From the NCBI RefSeq assembly GCF_034479635.1, contig NZ_CP140153.1, forward strand, positions 1,185,501-1,249,500: a stretch of 64,000 nt of DNA, given 5' to 3'. A program made the translations under genes and the position numbers. Shown here one piece after another: positions 35,109 through 44,309 of the stretch (its first letter is position 1; the number at the start of each line of letters is the position of its first letter). The notes beneath the pieces are model-generated. The model was not told where the DNA came from and did not search any database. It was given only the letters and a program-made list of their open reading frames with translations. The stretch comes from Guyparkeria halophila (lineage in GTDB: Bacteria; Pseudomonadota; Gammaproteobacteria; Halothiobacillales; Halothiobacillaceae).

Positions 35109-35137
35109 AAGGTAGCGCAACTGTGGTACAAAGGCAA
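35109..35137 (-). promoter_or_regulatory. Sigma-70-like promoter of tRNA-Leu
   Basis: On the minus strand, TTGCCT (35132-35137) and TACCTT (35109-35114) are separated by 17 bases. The -10 box lies 10 bases before the tRNA 5' end, an ideal distance. Confidence 0.7.
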
Positions 35138-35223
35138 GCCGCCGGGCGGGGTGCCAGCGCCGTTGGCGCGCTGCGAGCTTGCCCCGGTAACGAAACCGTT
35201 TCGACGAAGGACGACTGACGCTG

Positions 35224-35559
35224 ATGTGGACCCTTGGGGACGTATTCATCTTGATCCTGGTGCTGGCCGCGGTCGGCCTCTGGGTGCAGCACGATCGGTT
35301 TCGTCGCCGGGCCTTGTCGTTGGCGCGCCAGGCAACCGAAAAGGCCGATGTGCAGCTGCTCGATCAGAGCGTGAGTCTGCGCCGGGTCGGGCTGGGCCGG
35401 GATGATCGGGGCTGGCCGCTGATCACGCGTCGGTTCGGGTTCGAGTTCTCGCGCAGCGGGTTCGATCGTTATCGGGGCCACGTGGCGTTTCGCGGCCAGC
35501 ATCTGACCGAGGTCGAACTCGATCTCGGGGATCCGCACTGGCGCCACGAGAAGAACTGA
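35224..35559 (+). CDS. DUF3301 family protein
   Basis: A 111-residue protein with an N-terminal signal-anchor helix (about 4-22) and a cytoplasmic domain with LLDQSVSLRRVGLGRD, RRFGFEFSRSG and DRYRGHVAF, the pattern of DUF3301 of gammaproteobacteria. No function is known. It is followed after one base by a DUF3024 gene, so the two are probably cotranscribed. Confidence 0.75.
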   Translation: MWTLGDVFILILVLAAVGLWVQHDRFRRRALSLARQATEKADVQLLDQSVSLRRVGLGRDDRGWPLITRRFGFEFSRSGFDRYRGHVAFRGQHLTEVELDLGDPHWRHEKN

Positions 35560-35560
35560 A

Positions 35561-35902
35561 ATGGCATTGAGCGAGCTGGACCAGCGCCGCATCGAGAAAC
35601 AGGTCGGCGAATTCGTCGAGGCGCGTCGGCCGCCGTCAGAGATTCGCCCCCAGCTCGATATTGGCTATCGACTGGATCGGCAGGCCGTCGAGTTGTTCGA
35701 GGTGCGCCGGTCGATGCGGGGGCATCGGATCGAGGAAGAGTTCGCCCGGCTGGTGTACGTGAAGTCACGTGATGTCTGGAAGCTTTACTGGACGCGTGCC
35801 GATTTGAGGTGGCATCGCTACACGCCGTTTCCGGAGTCGACCCGGCTGGACCTGTTGCTGCAGGAGATCGACGAGGATCCCAACGCCTGTTTTTTTGGGT
35901 GA
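35561..35902 (+). CDS. DUF3024 family protein
   Basis: A 113-residue soluble protein. RRIEKQVGEFVEARRPP at the start and VWKLYWTRADLRWHRYTP near residues 84-101 match the DUF3024 pattern. Role unknown. The ATG is one base after the DUF3301 stop. The next 150 bases contain palindromes and a terminator for the opposing gene deaD. Confidence 0.78.
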   Translation: MALSELDQRRIEKQVGEFVEARRPPSEIRPQLDIGYRLDRQAVELFEVRRSMRGHRIEEEFARLVYVKSRDVWKLYWTRADLRWHRYTPFPESTRLDLLLQEIDEDPNACFFG

Positions 35903-35920
35903 GGTTTGAGCGATCGGAAT

Positions 35921-35997
35921 CCGTAGGAGCGCCTTCAGGCGCGAAATGCCCAGGCTTGCAACCGTCTTGGTTTCGCGGCTAAAGCCGCTCCTACGGC
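35921..35997. repeat. CGCCTTCAGGCG and CGGCTAAAGCCG palindrome pair
   Basis: CCGTAGGAGCGCCTTCAGGC (35921-35940) and, inverted, TCGCGGCTAAAGCCGCTCCT (35973-35992). Both stem variants of the family occur side by side. Confidence 0.85.
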
Positions 35998-36030
35998 CGA
36001 GCCGGACGAATCGTGAACGCCCAAACGCAA

Positions 36031-36054
36031 AATGGCCGCCCGAAGGCGGCCATT
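36031..36054 (-). terminator. Terminator of deaD, probably bidirectional
   Basis: AATGGCCGCCCGAAGGCGGC stem (36031-36054), 4 bases after the deaD stop, with T-rich sequence on the plus side and TTTTGCG on the minus side. Confidence 0.8.
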
Positions 36055-36058
36055 TTCT

Positions 36059-37801
36059 TTATCGACGGTCGAAATTGCGCCGCGGCGGGCGCCCCTTGCC
36101 GGGGTGACCACCCGGGCCACCCGGGCCACCGGGGCCGCGGGGTTTGCGGCGCGGTCGGCCGGCGGGGGCCGGGCCGATCGCCTGCAAGCCGAGCTTGATG
36201 CCGAACAGGTGGATGTTGCTCATCTGCTGGACCAGGCGGTCGGGCATGCCGGCGGGCAGGTCGACGAAGCTGTGATCCTGCTCGATCTCGATCGCACCGA
36301 TCTGCTTGCCGTTGATGCCGCCCTCGTTGGTCAGCGCGCCGACGATATTGCCCGGCGTGACGCCGTGCTCGCGGCCGACGTTGATGCGATAGCGGATCTT
36401 GTCGGAATCGTCGCGCGGGCCGCTGTCACGTTCCTGCATCGCCGGCGGCGGGGCCATTTCCTTGATCTGCTCGGCGATCACCGGGCGATCCTTCTGCAGC
36501 AGGAAGGCCAGCGCGGCGGCGACTTCCGCCATCTCGATGTCGTGCTCGTTCTGGTAGTCGTTCAACATCTCGACGAACGGTGTCAGGTCTTCGGCCTCCC
36601 GGACCTCGGTGATCTGGTCCTTGAGCTGCGAGCTGCGCTTGCTGGCGATGTCGGTCGCGCTCGGCAGGCGCATCTGCTCGATCGGCTGGCGCGTGGCCCG
36701 CTCGATGGCCTTGAGCATGCGCTTCTCGCGCGGGGTGACGAACAGGATCGCCTCGCCCGAGCGCCCGGCACGGCCGGTGCGGCCGATACGGTGAACGTAG
36801 GCCTCGGTGTCGTAGGGGATGTCGTAGTTGATGACATGGCTGATGCGCGGCACGTCCAGGCCGCGGGCGGCGACGTCGGTGGCGACGATCATGTCGAGCT
36901 GGCCGTTCTTGAGCTTCTCGACCGTCTTTTCCCGCTCGGCCTGGCCCATCTCGCCCGACAGGGCCGCGGCCGAATGGCCCCGTGCCTTGAGGCGTTCGGC
37001 CAGGTCGTTGGTGGCCTGACGGGTGCGCACGAAGATGATCGCCGCATCGAAGTCCTCGACCTCGAGAATGCGGGTCAGCGCGTCGGGCTTGTGCATGCCA
37101 GAGACCGGCCAGAACCGCTGGCGGATCGCCGAAACGGTGCTGGTGCTGGCCTTGATCTTGATTTCCTGCGGGTCGCGCAGGTGACGCTGGGCGATGCGAC
37201 GGATCGGCTCCGGCATGGTGGCCGAGAACAGGGCCACCTGGCGTTCGGCCGGCACCTCGGCGAGGATGGCATCGACGTCATCGATAAAGCCCATGCGCAG
37301 CATCTCGTCGGCCTCGTCGAGGACGACCATGCGGATCTGGTCGAACCGCAGGGTGCCGCGACGCAGGTGATCCTGGATGCGGCCCGGGGTGCCGACGACC
37401 ACGTGCACGCCACGGTCGAGCAGCTTGCGCTGCTGGAACATGGCCTGTCCGCCGTAGATCGGCGCGATGTGGAAGTCCGGCAGGTGGCGGGCGTAGTTCG
37501 CCATCGCCTCGGCGACCTGGATGGCCAGTTCGCGGGTCGGGGCGAGCACCAGCATCTGCGGGGCGCGGATGGAGGTGTCGATACGGCTCAACAGCGGCAG
37601 CGAGAACGCGGCGGTCTTGCCGGTGCCCGTCTGGGCCATGCCGATCAGGTCGCGGCCTTCCAGCAGCGGCGGGATGCTCTGCGCCTGGATCGGGGAGGGG
37701 GTTTCGTAGCCGACGTCCTGGATCGCCTGCTGGATGGCAGGGCTCAGATCGAGATCGGCAAAGCGAACCGAGGGTTGCTCGGTGGCGGGGGTATCGGACA
37801 T
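36059..37801 (-). CDS. deaD: ATP-dependent DEAD-box RNA helicase
   Basis: A 580-residue RNA helicase. The Q motif region FADLDLSPAI, Walker A AQTGTGKT, PTRELAIQV, DEAD in VVLDEADEML, SAT in FSATMPEP, and the helicase C domain with HRIGRTGRAGR. After about residue 440 comes a DbpA-type RNA-binding domain (RYRINVGREHGVTPGNIVGAL) and a basic, Gly/Pro/Arg-rich tail. This matches DeaD/CsdA, which helps ribosome assembly and mRNA decay in the cold. It lies alone with its own terminator. Confidence 0.93.
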   Translation of the reverse strand: MSDTPATEQPSVRFADLDLSPAIQQAIQDVGYETPSPIQAQSIPPLLEGRDLIGMAQTGTGKTAAFSLPLLSRIDTSIRAPQMLVLAPTRELAIQVAEAMANYARHLPDFHIAPIYGGQAMFQQRKLLDRGVHVVVGTPGRIQDHLRRGTLRFDQIRMVVLDEADEMLRMGFIDDVDAILAEVPAERQVALFSATMPEPIRRIAQRHLRDPQEIKIKASTSTVSAIRQRFWPVSGMHKPDALTRILEVEDFDAAIIFVRTRQATNDLAERLKARGHSAAALSGEMGQAEREKTVEKLKNGQLDMIVATDVAARGLDVPRISHVINYDIPYDTEAYVHRIGRTGRAGRSGEAILFVTPREKRMLKAIERATRQPIEQMRLPSATDIASKRSSQLKDQITEVREAEDLTPFVEMLNDYQNEHDIEMAEVAAALAFLLQKDRPVIAEQIKEMAPPPAMQERDSGPRDDSDKIRYRINVGREHGVTPGNIVGALTNEGGINGKQIGAIEIEQDHSFVDLPAGMPDRLVQQMSNIHLFGIKLGLQAIGPAPAGRPRRKPRGPGGPGGPGGHPGKGRPPRRNFDRR

Positions 37802-38120
37802 GGATATCTCAACAACAGGCGGCAGGGGCCGCGGGGGACAGGCGGGCGCTGGGCCCTCACATCGGAGCGCTCCGGAGATGGTCCGGGGCTCTTTGGCGGG
37901 CTCGTGGCTCGGCGGATTCCGGGGGACGCGGGGGATCGCATGGCGATTTCCAAATGCCGAGTCCCGGGGAAGCGTTGGATTGTACCGTTCCGGTTGCTCT
38001 TTGTCCCGAACTATCGTGTGTCATGCGGATCGCGAGCCGACGAGACGACCCAGACGTTGCTATGTTGGGGTGACGCCGATGCGTCTGCCGTAACTCTCGT
38101 GAATTGCAATGGAGCTTGCC

Positions 38121-40016
38121 ATGATCCGCGGATTCGAGTCGTTGTTTCGATCGCCCCGGCGCCCCCGGCTCGTTTGTCTGCCTTTCTCGGTCAGGATGCC
38201 CCTGTGGCGGGGTCTGCTGGTGATCGCGCTTCTGGCGGTGGCCGTGCCGTCGTGCGCGGCATCGGCCGGCGCGCTGCCGTCAGGATCGGAATCGTCGAGT
38301 GCAGCCGACACGAGCGCCGATCAGTCGCCTCAACTGAATCTCGACGCGCAACTGTACGGTGCCGACGGGGAGCTGCGTGATGCCGCGATAGGCGATCTCG
38401 GCAATCCCCGCGGGGCCCTGATGAATCTGTTGTCGGCGGCCGGCGGGGGCGACTATCGACAGGCGGTCAAATCACTGCAACTGCCGGGCGACATGACCGA
38501 CGCCGAGGCCGAGGACATCGCCGGCAAGCTCACCTACGTGCTCAGGCAGCGGCTTCGGCTGGAAGCGGACGTGTTGCCCGACCGTGCCGACGGCTTGCGC
38601 AAGGAGGAACGCGAACGGGGGCGGTCACCTCGCGAGTCGATCCTGTTGACGGAGTTCGAGGTCGGGGGAGAGCGGATACCGGTCCGTCTCGTGCGAACGG
38701 ACACCGACGAGGGCCCACGCTGGCTGTTCGATTCGCAGACCGTGGCGGGGACCGACACGCTCTACGACCACACCGGGATGGGGCGGGTGATCTCGGTATT
38801 GCCGTTCTACCGGATCAAGTACGAAATGCTGGGCACCGATGTGTTCCGGCTGGGGCTGGCGGTCCTCGGGCTCGCGATCAGCGCGATCCTGGCCGCCCTG
38901 ATTCGGCGTGTCGCGCTTCGGATGATGCGGCGGCTCCTGCCGACCGACGTCGTCTCCGACTGGTTGCCATTTCTGGAGCGCTATCTCAGTCACGGATTCC
39001 TGTCGCTGCTGTTCTTCGCGCTGCTCGGCTCGTTGTCCAGACCCTTGATCCTGTTGCCACCCCGCTGGAACGAGCTGTACGACTCGCTGGTGTTCGTCGG
39101 CGTGGTGGCCTCGGTGACGTGGTTGCTGATCAACGCGGTGCGCATGTACTTCTCCACCTACGGTCAGCGCAAGTTGCGGCGACTGGAGGGCAAGAGCATC
39201 TTCTCCGCCCGCACGTACCACACCAAGATGACGGTCCTCAGCCGGTCGCTGATCGGCGTGATCTTCTTTGTGGGCACGGTTGTGGCGCTCTCGACCTTCG
39301 ACTGGTTTGCCTCGCTGGGGCTCTCGCTGCTGGCCTCGGCCGGCCTGATCAGTGTCGTGATCGGCATCGGTGCCCAGCGAACCATCGCCAACCTGTTTGC
39401 CGGCCTGCAGGTGGCGCTCACCCAGCCGATGCGCATCGGCGACATGGTGATCTTCAAGGGCGACTGGGGCTACATCGAGAACATCACCTACACCTACGTG
39501 GTGATACGCATCTGGGACCTGCGACGACTTACGGTGCCGACCACGATGCTGATCGACGAGCCGGTCTACAACTATTCGCATGCCAGCGAGGAGGGTGATC
39601 TCAAGGTCTACGGCGAGGTCTATCTGTATCTGGACTACAGCGTGCCGATCGATCGGATCCGGGAGAAGCTGGTCGAACTGGTCAAGGACGACGACAACCA
39701 CGACGGCGAGGTAGCCAGCGTGCTGGTGACGGATTGCCGTGACTGGAACGTCGAGGTGCGGGCCCTGGTAAGCGCAACCGACGGTCTGGCCGCCTGGTAT
39801 CTGCGCTGCAAGGTGCGGGAGGGGTTGATCCGCTTTCTGCAGGATCTCGACGGCGGTCGGTATCTGCCCCGGTCGCGGGTGGTGCTCGAGCGAGAGCGCG
39901 CCGATGACTCAAGTGGGGAGCCAAGTGCCGGGGATAGCGAGGAGCGGCCGCGTCAGTCGCAGGAGGAGCGTCGTGGGGTTGGCGAGCGCCCCGACGACCT
40001 CCTCGAGGATGACTGA
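38121..40016 (+). CDS. Mechanosensitive ion channel family protein (MscS superfamily)
   Basis: A 631-residue protein with an N-terminal signal segment (about 27-48), a periplasmic domain of about 190 residues, then several transmembrane helices (about 240-410), the pore-lining helix and hinge GLISVVIGIGAQRTIANLFAG, and the MscS beta-domain (IGDMVIFKGDWGYIENITYTYVVIRIWD). The C-terminal tail is acidic and Arg-rich. MscS channels release solutes on hypo-osmotic shock. It is much longer than E. coli MscS (286) and has an extra periplasmic domain, like YbdG/YnaI-type or larger members. ATG 38121 follows GGAG by 6 bases; ATG 38109 also in frame. Confidence 0.88.
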   Translation: MIRGFESLFRSPRRPRLVCLPFSVRMPLWRGLLVIALLAVAVPSCAASAGALPSGSESSSAADTSADQSPQLNLDAQLYGADGELRDAAIGDLGNPRGALMNLLSAAGGGDYRQAVKSLQLPGDMTDAEAEDIAGKLTYVLRQRLRLEADVLPDRADGLRKEERERGRSPRESILLTEFEVGGERIPVRLVRTDTDEGPRWLFDSQTVAGTDTLYDHTGMGRVISVLPFYRIKYEMLGTDVFRLGLAVLGLAISAILAALIRRVALRMMRRLLPTDVVSDWLPFLERYLSHGFLSLLFFALLGSLSRPLILLPPRWNELYDSLVFVGVVASVTWLLINAVRMYFSTYGQRKLRRLEGKSIFSARTYHTKMTVLSRSLIGVIFFVGTVVALSTFDWFASLGLSLLASAGLISVVIGIGAQRTIANLFAGLQVALTQPMRIGDMVIFKGDWGYIENITYTYVVIRIWDLRRLTVPTTMLIDEPVYNYSHASEEGDLKVYGEVYLYLDYSVPIDRIREKLVELVKDDDNHDGEVASVLVTDCRDWNVEVRALVSATDGLAAWYLRCKVREGLIRFLQDLDGGRYLPRSRVVLERERADDSSGEPSAGDSEERPRQSQEERRGVGERPDDLLEDD

Positions 40017-40075
40017 GGCGCGATATGCCCCTCCGCGTCGGCCCGGCGGTGTGACGCAGGGCCGCCCACAAAAAA

Positions 40076-40096
40076 CCCGGCCGCTTGGGCCGGGTC
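40076..40096 (-). terminator. Terminator of grxD
   Basis: ACCCGGCCGCTTGGGCCGGG stem (40076-40096), with six A before it on the plus strand (T run on the minus strand), 28 bases after the grxD stop. Confidence 0.88.
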
Positions 40097-40124
40097 TGTC
40101 ATTGGGCGTGTGGCGGTCGGTCGC

Positions 40125-40463
40125 TTATTCGCCCTTGTCCTGTTCGGCCTTGGCGTTCGCCTCTTCGAACAGCGGCTTGAGTTCGCCGCGCTCGTACATC
40201 TCGATGGTGATGTCGGCACCGCCGATCAACTCGCCATTGACGTAGACCTGCGGGAAGGTCGGCCAGTCCTGGTAGCTTGGCAGGGCCTGCATGATCTCCG
40301 GGTCGGCCATGACGTTGACGTAGCCGAACGGCACGCCGCAGCCCTTCATTGCCTCGGCGGTGCGACTGGAAAAGCCGCAGGTCGGGAATTGCGGGGTGCC
40401 CTTCATGAAGATCAGGATCGGGTTTTCTTTGACGAACTGGTCGATGCGCTCAAGAGCATCCAT
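40125..40463 (-). CDS. grxD: Monothiol glutaredoxin, Grx4 family
   Basis: A 112-residue glutaredoxin with the monothiol active site CGFS in PTCGFSSRT and the glutathione-binding segments WPTFPQVYVNGELIGG. Such proteins bind a [2Fe-2S] cluster shared with glutathione and serve in Fe-S delivery. The frame extends upstream to 40568, but the family starts at MDALERI; ATG 40463 follows GGGAG by 9 bases. Isolated gene with a terminator. Confidence 0.94.
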   Translation of the reverse strand: MDALERIDQFVKENPILIFMKGTPQFPTCGFSSRTAEAMKGCGVPFGYVNVMADPEIMQALPSYQDWPTFPQVYVNGELIGGADITIEMYERGELKPLFEEANAKAEQDKGE

Positions 40464-40733
40464 GGTGATGGTCTCCCGTCTATGTCGGTGTCTGGTGGCC
40501 CGATGAGGAACCGGTGGGCCGAATGACTTTATATGGGACCAAATTCGTACCGATTTGGCAAGGGGCAATGGAGTGTGGCGCTTTTCCGGCCGCCCCGGGG
40601 GTCTGCCGTTGGTGGACCGTAGCCCGACCTATCGCGCGCGGGACTGGTCAAGGGAGTCTGGACCGGGCGGCTCACCAATGCGGCGATCGCGCAGGGGGGT
40701 GGTCGTTCGATGGCGCCTGCGGCGGTGGCGCGG

Positions 40734-42350
40734 TCAGTCTTCGTAGTGACGCGCCTTGACCTGGTTGCGCCCGGCCTGCTTGGCCGCGTACAAGGCGCCA
40801 TCGGCGGCGCTGATGATTTCCTGCGGCGTGATGTGCTCGGGATAGCCCGCGACGCCGGCGCTGAACTGGCAATGGATGGTGTCGCCGGCCTCGGTGGTCA
40901 TGGCGATGTCGGCGAACTGTTCGCGCAGGCGGTCGATCAGTTCCACCGCGGCATCGATCTCGGTCGCCGGCAGGACGACCATGAATTCCTCGCCCCCATA
41001 GCGACCCACGCCGTCGTACTTGCGTAGTCGGGTGTTCAGCAGGGTCGACAGCCGGCGGATCACGCGATCGCCACTGGGGTGGCCGTGGGTGTCGTTGACG
41101 CTCTTGAACCGGTCGATGTCGATCATCACCACGGACAGCGGCAGTTCCTGGCGGATGGCGCGGTCGAGCTCGCTGTCGACCAGGCTGGTGATCGCGCGGT
41201 GGTTGAGCAGTCCGGTGAGCGAGTCGGTGCGCCGTTCGGCCCGGGCTTGGCGGTAACGTTGCGCCCGGTAGCGGACCATGCGGATCAGGTCGTCGCCGGC
41301 AATCGACTTGTTGAGGAAGTCGTCGCCGCCCTTGAGCTTGGCTTCCAGACGGTGCTGGTCGCGCTCCTCGGTGGACATGAACAGGATCGGCACGTCCGAG
41401 AGCTGCGGGTGTTCGCGGAAGATGCGCGCGAGATCCACGCCGTCCATCTCCGGCATGTAGAGATCCAGCAGGATCACGTCGGGCTGTTCGGCAAGCGCCG
41501 CGTCGAAGGCGGCCTGGGGACGGGTCTCGAACAGCAGCCGCACATTGGCGCGGGCGAACTGCTTGCGCCAGTACATGCCCGCGGTGGCCATGTCGTCGAC
41601 CAGGAGCACGGTGATCTGCTCGTCGTCGCATTCATAGGCGCGCGCACCGGTCAGCAGGGTGTTGAGGCGCGCAGAGTCGATCGGGTAGGTGATCACATGG
41701 TCGATGCCGGCCCGCACGGCAGCCGCGCGGATGGCAAAGTCGTCGCGCTGACTGATCATCAGCGACTGGGCGCAGGCGGACATACGCTTTCTCAGCTCGG
41801 CGAGTTGGCCGAATTCGCGCTCGTGATCGGCCTCGTCCCGCGCGAGGTAGATCAACAGCCCCGTATGTTCCAGCAGGGCCGGGTCGGGGTTTTCCAGGTT
41901 GATTGGATGCGCGCCGAAGCCGCTGCGCCGCAGGGAGTCTTCCAGCAATTCGGGGACGTCGGTGCTGCCGGTGTAGAGCGCGATGGCCTCCGGCGTGTCG
42001 TCCTGCGTCTTTTGCAGGTGCTGGACCAGGCGATCGAAGTAACGGATCAATCGGTTGAGCCGCGACAGATCGGCCGAGCCCTGGGCGTGTTCACGCGCGA
42101 TTTCCTGATCGATGCGGTTGAGCACGCCCAGCAACACCCGCAGCTTCTGGTGGCGGGCGTGCCTTACCAGGCAGCGGACCTGGTTCTGCAGATCGGCGAG
42201 CCGTGTCGCGCGACGCGCGGTGGGATCGTCGATGGTCGACCGCAGCGACGAGGCGGCCAAGGGCCAGTCGCTGGGGCCCGCGTGCCACTCAGGCAGGTCG
42301 ATGGGGTCGGGCTCGGTCAGGGCGTTGTCGGGCATGGTCGCTCGGTCCAT
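40734..42350 (-). CDS. Receiver-domain diguanylate cyclase
   Basis: A 538-residue cytoplasmic c-di-GMP synthase. An N-terminal helical region (about 40-120), a receiver-like segment lacking a clear phosphoacceptor (about 122-235), a true receiver domain (VLLVDD at 248-253, phosphoacceptor Asp296 in DVILLDLYMP), and a GGDEF domain with intact active site GGEEF (452-456). An RxxD inhibitory site (RKYD, 443-446) lies exactly 5 residues upstream. The tandem receiver plan recalls PleD. No histidine kinase gene is adjacent. The start could also be ATG 42335. Confidence 0.88.
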   Translation of the reverse strand: MDRATMPDNALTEPDPIDLPEWHAGPSDWPLAASSLRSTIDDPTARRATRLADLQNQVRCLVRHARHQKLRVLLGVLNRIDQEIAREHAQGSADLSRLNRLIRYFDRLVQHLQKTQDDTPEAIALYTGSTDVPELLEDSLRRSGFGAHPINLENPDPALLEHTGLLIYLARDEADHEREFGQLAELRKRMSACAQSLMISQRDDFAIRAAAVRAGIDHVITYPIDSARLNTLLTGARAYECDDEQITVLLVDDMATAGMYWRKQFARANVRLLFETRPQAAFDAALAEQPDVILLDLYMPEMDGVDLARIFREHPQLSDVPILFMSTEERDQHRLEAKLKGGDDFLNKSIAGDDLIRMVRYRAQRYRQARAERRTDSLTGLLNHRAITSLVDSELDRAIRQELPLSVVMIDIDRFKSVNDTHGHPSGDRVIRRLSTLLNTRLRKYDGVGRYGGEEFMVVLPATEIDAAVELIDRLREQFADIAMTTEAGDTIHCQFSAGVAGYPEHITPQEIISAADGALYAAKQAGRNQVKARHYED

Positions 42351-42483
42351 TGAGTCACGGTGGCTGAGAGGATTCAGCGTTTCCTGATATTGACTCTAAC
42401 GCAATCGATCGATGGTCTGTACCGCCGTGATTTGATCGCCCATAAGGAACGATAGCGTCCCGAACGATCGGCCTTTGAGGGGG

Positions 42484-44250
42484 TCAGAGCCCCTGTTCCT
42501 GCAGCCACAGTTCGAACACGGCCAGGTGCCAGATCTTCGCCCCCTGCAGGCGGGTGAAATGGCGATCGGGCTCGGCCAGGAGCTTTTCCACGTAGGCCGG
42601 TTCGAACAGGCCGCGGGCCCGGGCGGTGTCCGAGGTGAGGATCTCGCGCATGAACTCGAGGAACGGGCCGCGCACGAACTTGAGGGCCGGCACCGGGAAG
42701 TAGCCCTTGGGACGATCGATCACCGCATCCGGAATGCGCCCCCGGGCAATGCTCTTGAGGATGCCCTTGCCACCCTGGGCGAGCTTGTGTTCCGCCGGTA
42801 CGCGCATGGCCGCCTCGACCAGGCTTGTATCCAGGAAGGGCACGCGCGCCTCCAGGCCCCAGGCCATCGTCATGTTGTCGACCCGCTTGACCGGGTCGTC
42901 GACGATCAGGGTGCTGGCATCGAAACCCAGTACCCGATTGGCGAACGAGCCGTGTCCGGCCCCGGCCAGTCCTTTCTTCACCAGTTCGCTGGTCGCGTCC
43001 GGGCCGCGAAAGCGCTGGGTGACCATCGCCATCAGCTCCTCGTGGCTGCGGTCGAAGTAGTAGGGCGCGAAGCGTTCGAGATCCGAGCCGTCGGTCTCGG
43101 CCATCTTGGGGTACCAGAAGTAACCACCGAACACCTCGTCGGCGCCCTGGCCGGACAGCACCACCTTGACCTCGCGGGCGACCTGCTCGGACAGCAGGTA
43201 GAAGGCCACCGCGTCCTGGCCGAACATCGGCTCGTTCATCTCGCGCACCGCCTCGGGCAGGCGGGTGAGCACCTGCTCGTTGGGCACGTGGAAACGGAAG
43301 TGCTCGGTCCGGTAGCGCTCGGCGACGGGATCGGCGAATTCGAATTCGCTGCCTTTCTCCTCCGGCTGGTCCTCGAAGCCGATGGTGAAGGTCTTCGGGG
43401 TCACGCCGGCCTCGTGGGCCAGGGCGACGATCAACGAAGAGTCCAGCCCGCCGGAGAGCAGCACGCCCACCGGCACGTCGCTGATGGCCAGGCGTTTGCG
43501 CACGGCATCCAGCAGCCGCTCGTGGATCAGCTCGGGCCATTCGTCGGCGGGGACGTCGTGGTCCTCGGCGGTGTCGATGGCCCAGTAGCGCTGCAATTGG
43601 CGGTTGCCATTGCGATCGACCCGCATCCAGTGGCCCGGCGGCAGCTTGTTCACACCACGAAAGATGGTGCGTGGGGCGGGCACCACGGCATGCAGGGTGA
43701 ACTGGTGGTGCAGGGCGCTGGGGTCAAAGTCGGTATCGACGTTGCCGGCGGCCAGCAGGGCGGGGATGCTCGAGGCAAAGCGCAGCGGGCCGTCACCGAC
43801 GGTGTGATACAGCGGCTTGATGCCCTGGCGGTCGCGGAACAGGAAGAGCGAGTGGTCGCGCATGTCCCAGATGGCGAAGGCAAACATGCCGTCGAGACGG
43901 GCCACGCAGTCCGGGCCCCACTCGCGGAAGGCGGTCAAGATCACCTCGGTGTCGCCGGTTGAGGCGAAACGATGGCCGAGCGACTGCAGTTCCTCGCGCA
44001 GTTGGGGATGGTTGTAGATGGTGCCGTTGAAGACGATCGCCAGCCCGCGCTCGCGGTCGACCATCGGTTGGTGGCCGTGGAAGGACAGGTCCAGGATCGC
44101 CAGCCGGCGGTGGCCGAAGGCTAGCGGCCCGTCCGAGAAGCTGCCCTCGTGGTCCGGGCCACGTCGTTCCAGTCGGCTCATCATCCGACGTACCGCGGTC
44201 AGGTTGCCGTCACGCGTTCCGGTTTCCAGCCATCCGCAAATGCCACACAT
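42484..44250 (-). CDS. Asparagine-synthase-family amidotransferase, probable N-acetylglutaminylglutamine amidotransferase
   Basis: A 588-residue protein: class II glutaminase domain starting MCGICGW (Cys2 nucleophile), RRGPDHEG, FNGTIYNH and TGDTEVIL, then a synthetase domain with PP-loop LLSGGLDSSL and SGQGADEVFGGY. The C-terminal stretch DRPKGYFPVPALKFVRGP and LQGAKIWHLAVFELWLQ is what I recall for the amidotransferase that makes the osmolyte N-acetylglutaminylglutamine amide (NAGGN). In other genomes it sits with a GNAT/ATP-grasp synthetase and a peptidase; neither is in this window. Plain asparagine synthetase is the alternative. Confidence 0.75.
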   Translation of the reverse strand: MCGICGWLETGTRDGNLTAVRRMMSRLERRGPDHEGSFSDGPLAFGHRRLAILDLSFHGHQPMVDRERGLAIVFNGTIYNHPQLREELQSLGHRFASTGDTEVILTAFREWGPDCVARLDGMFAFAIWDMRDHSLFLFRDRQGIKPLYHTVGDGPLRFASSIPALLAAGNVDTDFDPSALHHQFTLHAVVPAPRTIFRGVNKLPPGHWMRVDRNGNRQLQRYWAIDTAEDHDVPADEWPELIHERLLDAVRKRLAISDVPVGVLLSGGLDSSLIVALAHEAGVTPKTFTIGFEDQPEEKGSEFEFADPVAERYRTEHFRFHVPNEQVLTRLPEAVREMNEPMFGQDAVAFYLLSEQVAREVKVVLSGQGADEVFGGYFWYPKMAETDGSDLERFAPYYFDRSHEELMAMVTQRFRGPDATSELVKKGLAGAGHGSFANRVLGFDASTLIVDDPVKRVDNMTMAWGLEARVPFLDTSLVEAAMRVPAEHKLAQGGKGILKSIARGRIPDAVIDRPKGYFPVPALKFVRGPFLEFMREILTSDTARARGLFEPAYVEKLLAEPDRHFTRLQGAKIWHLAVFELWLQEQGL

Positions 44251-44309
44251 CGATTCGTTCGCCTGTCGTCGGTTGATTGGGGTAGGGGAGTCTAGCGCAC
44301 CAATCCGAC

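Noticed and set aside
34971-35140. Integration site of a genomic island at tRNA-Leu
   Set aside because: No integrase gene and no direct repeat of the tRNA 3' end is visible nearby.
36032-38380. Very long plus-strand open frame opposite deaD
   Set aside because: It is the antisense shadow of a clear DEAD-box helicase in GC-rich DNA; the translation resembles no family.
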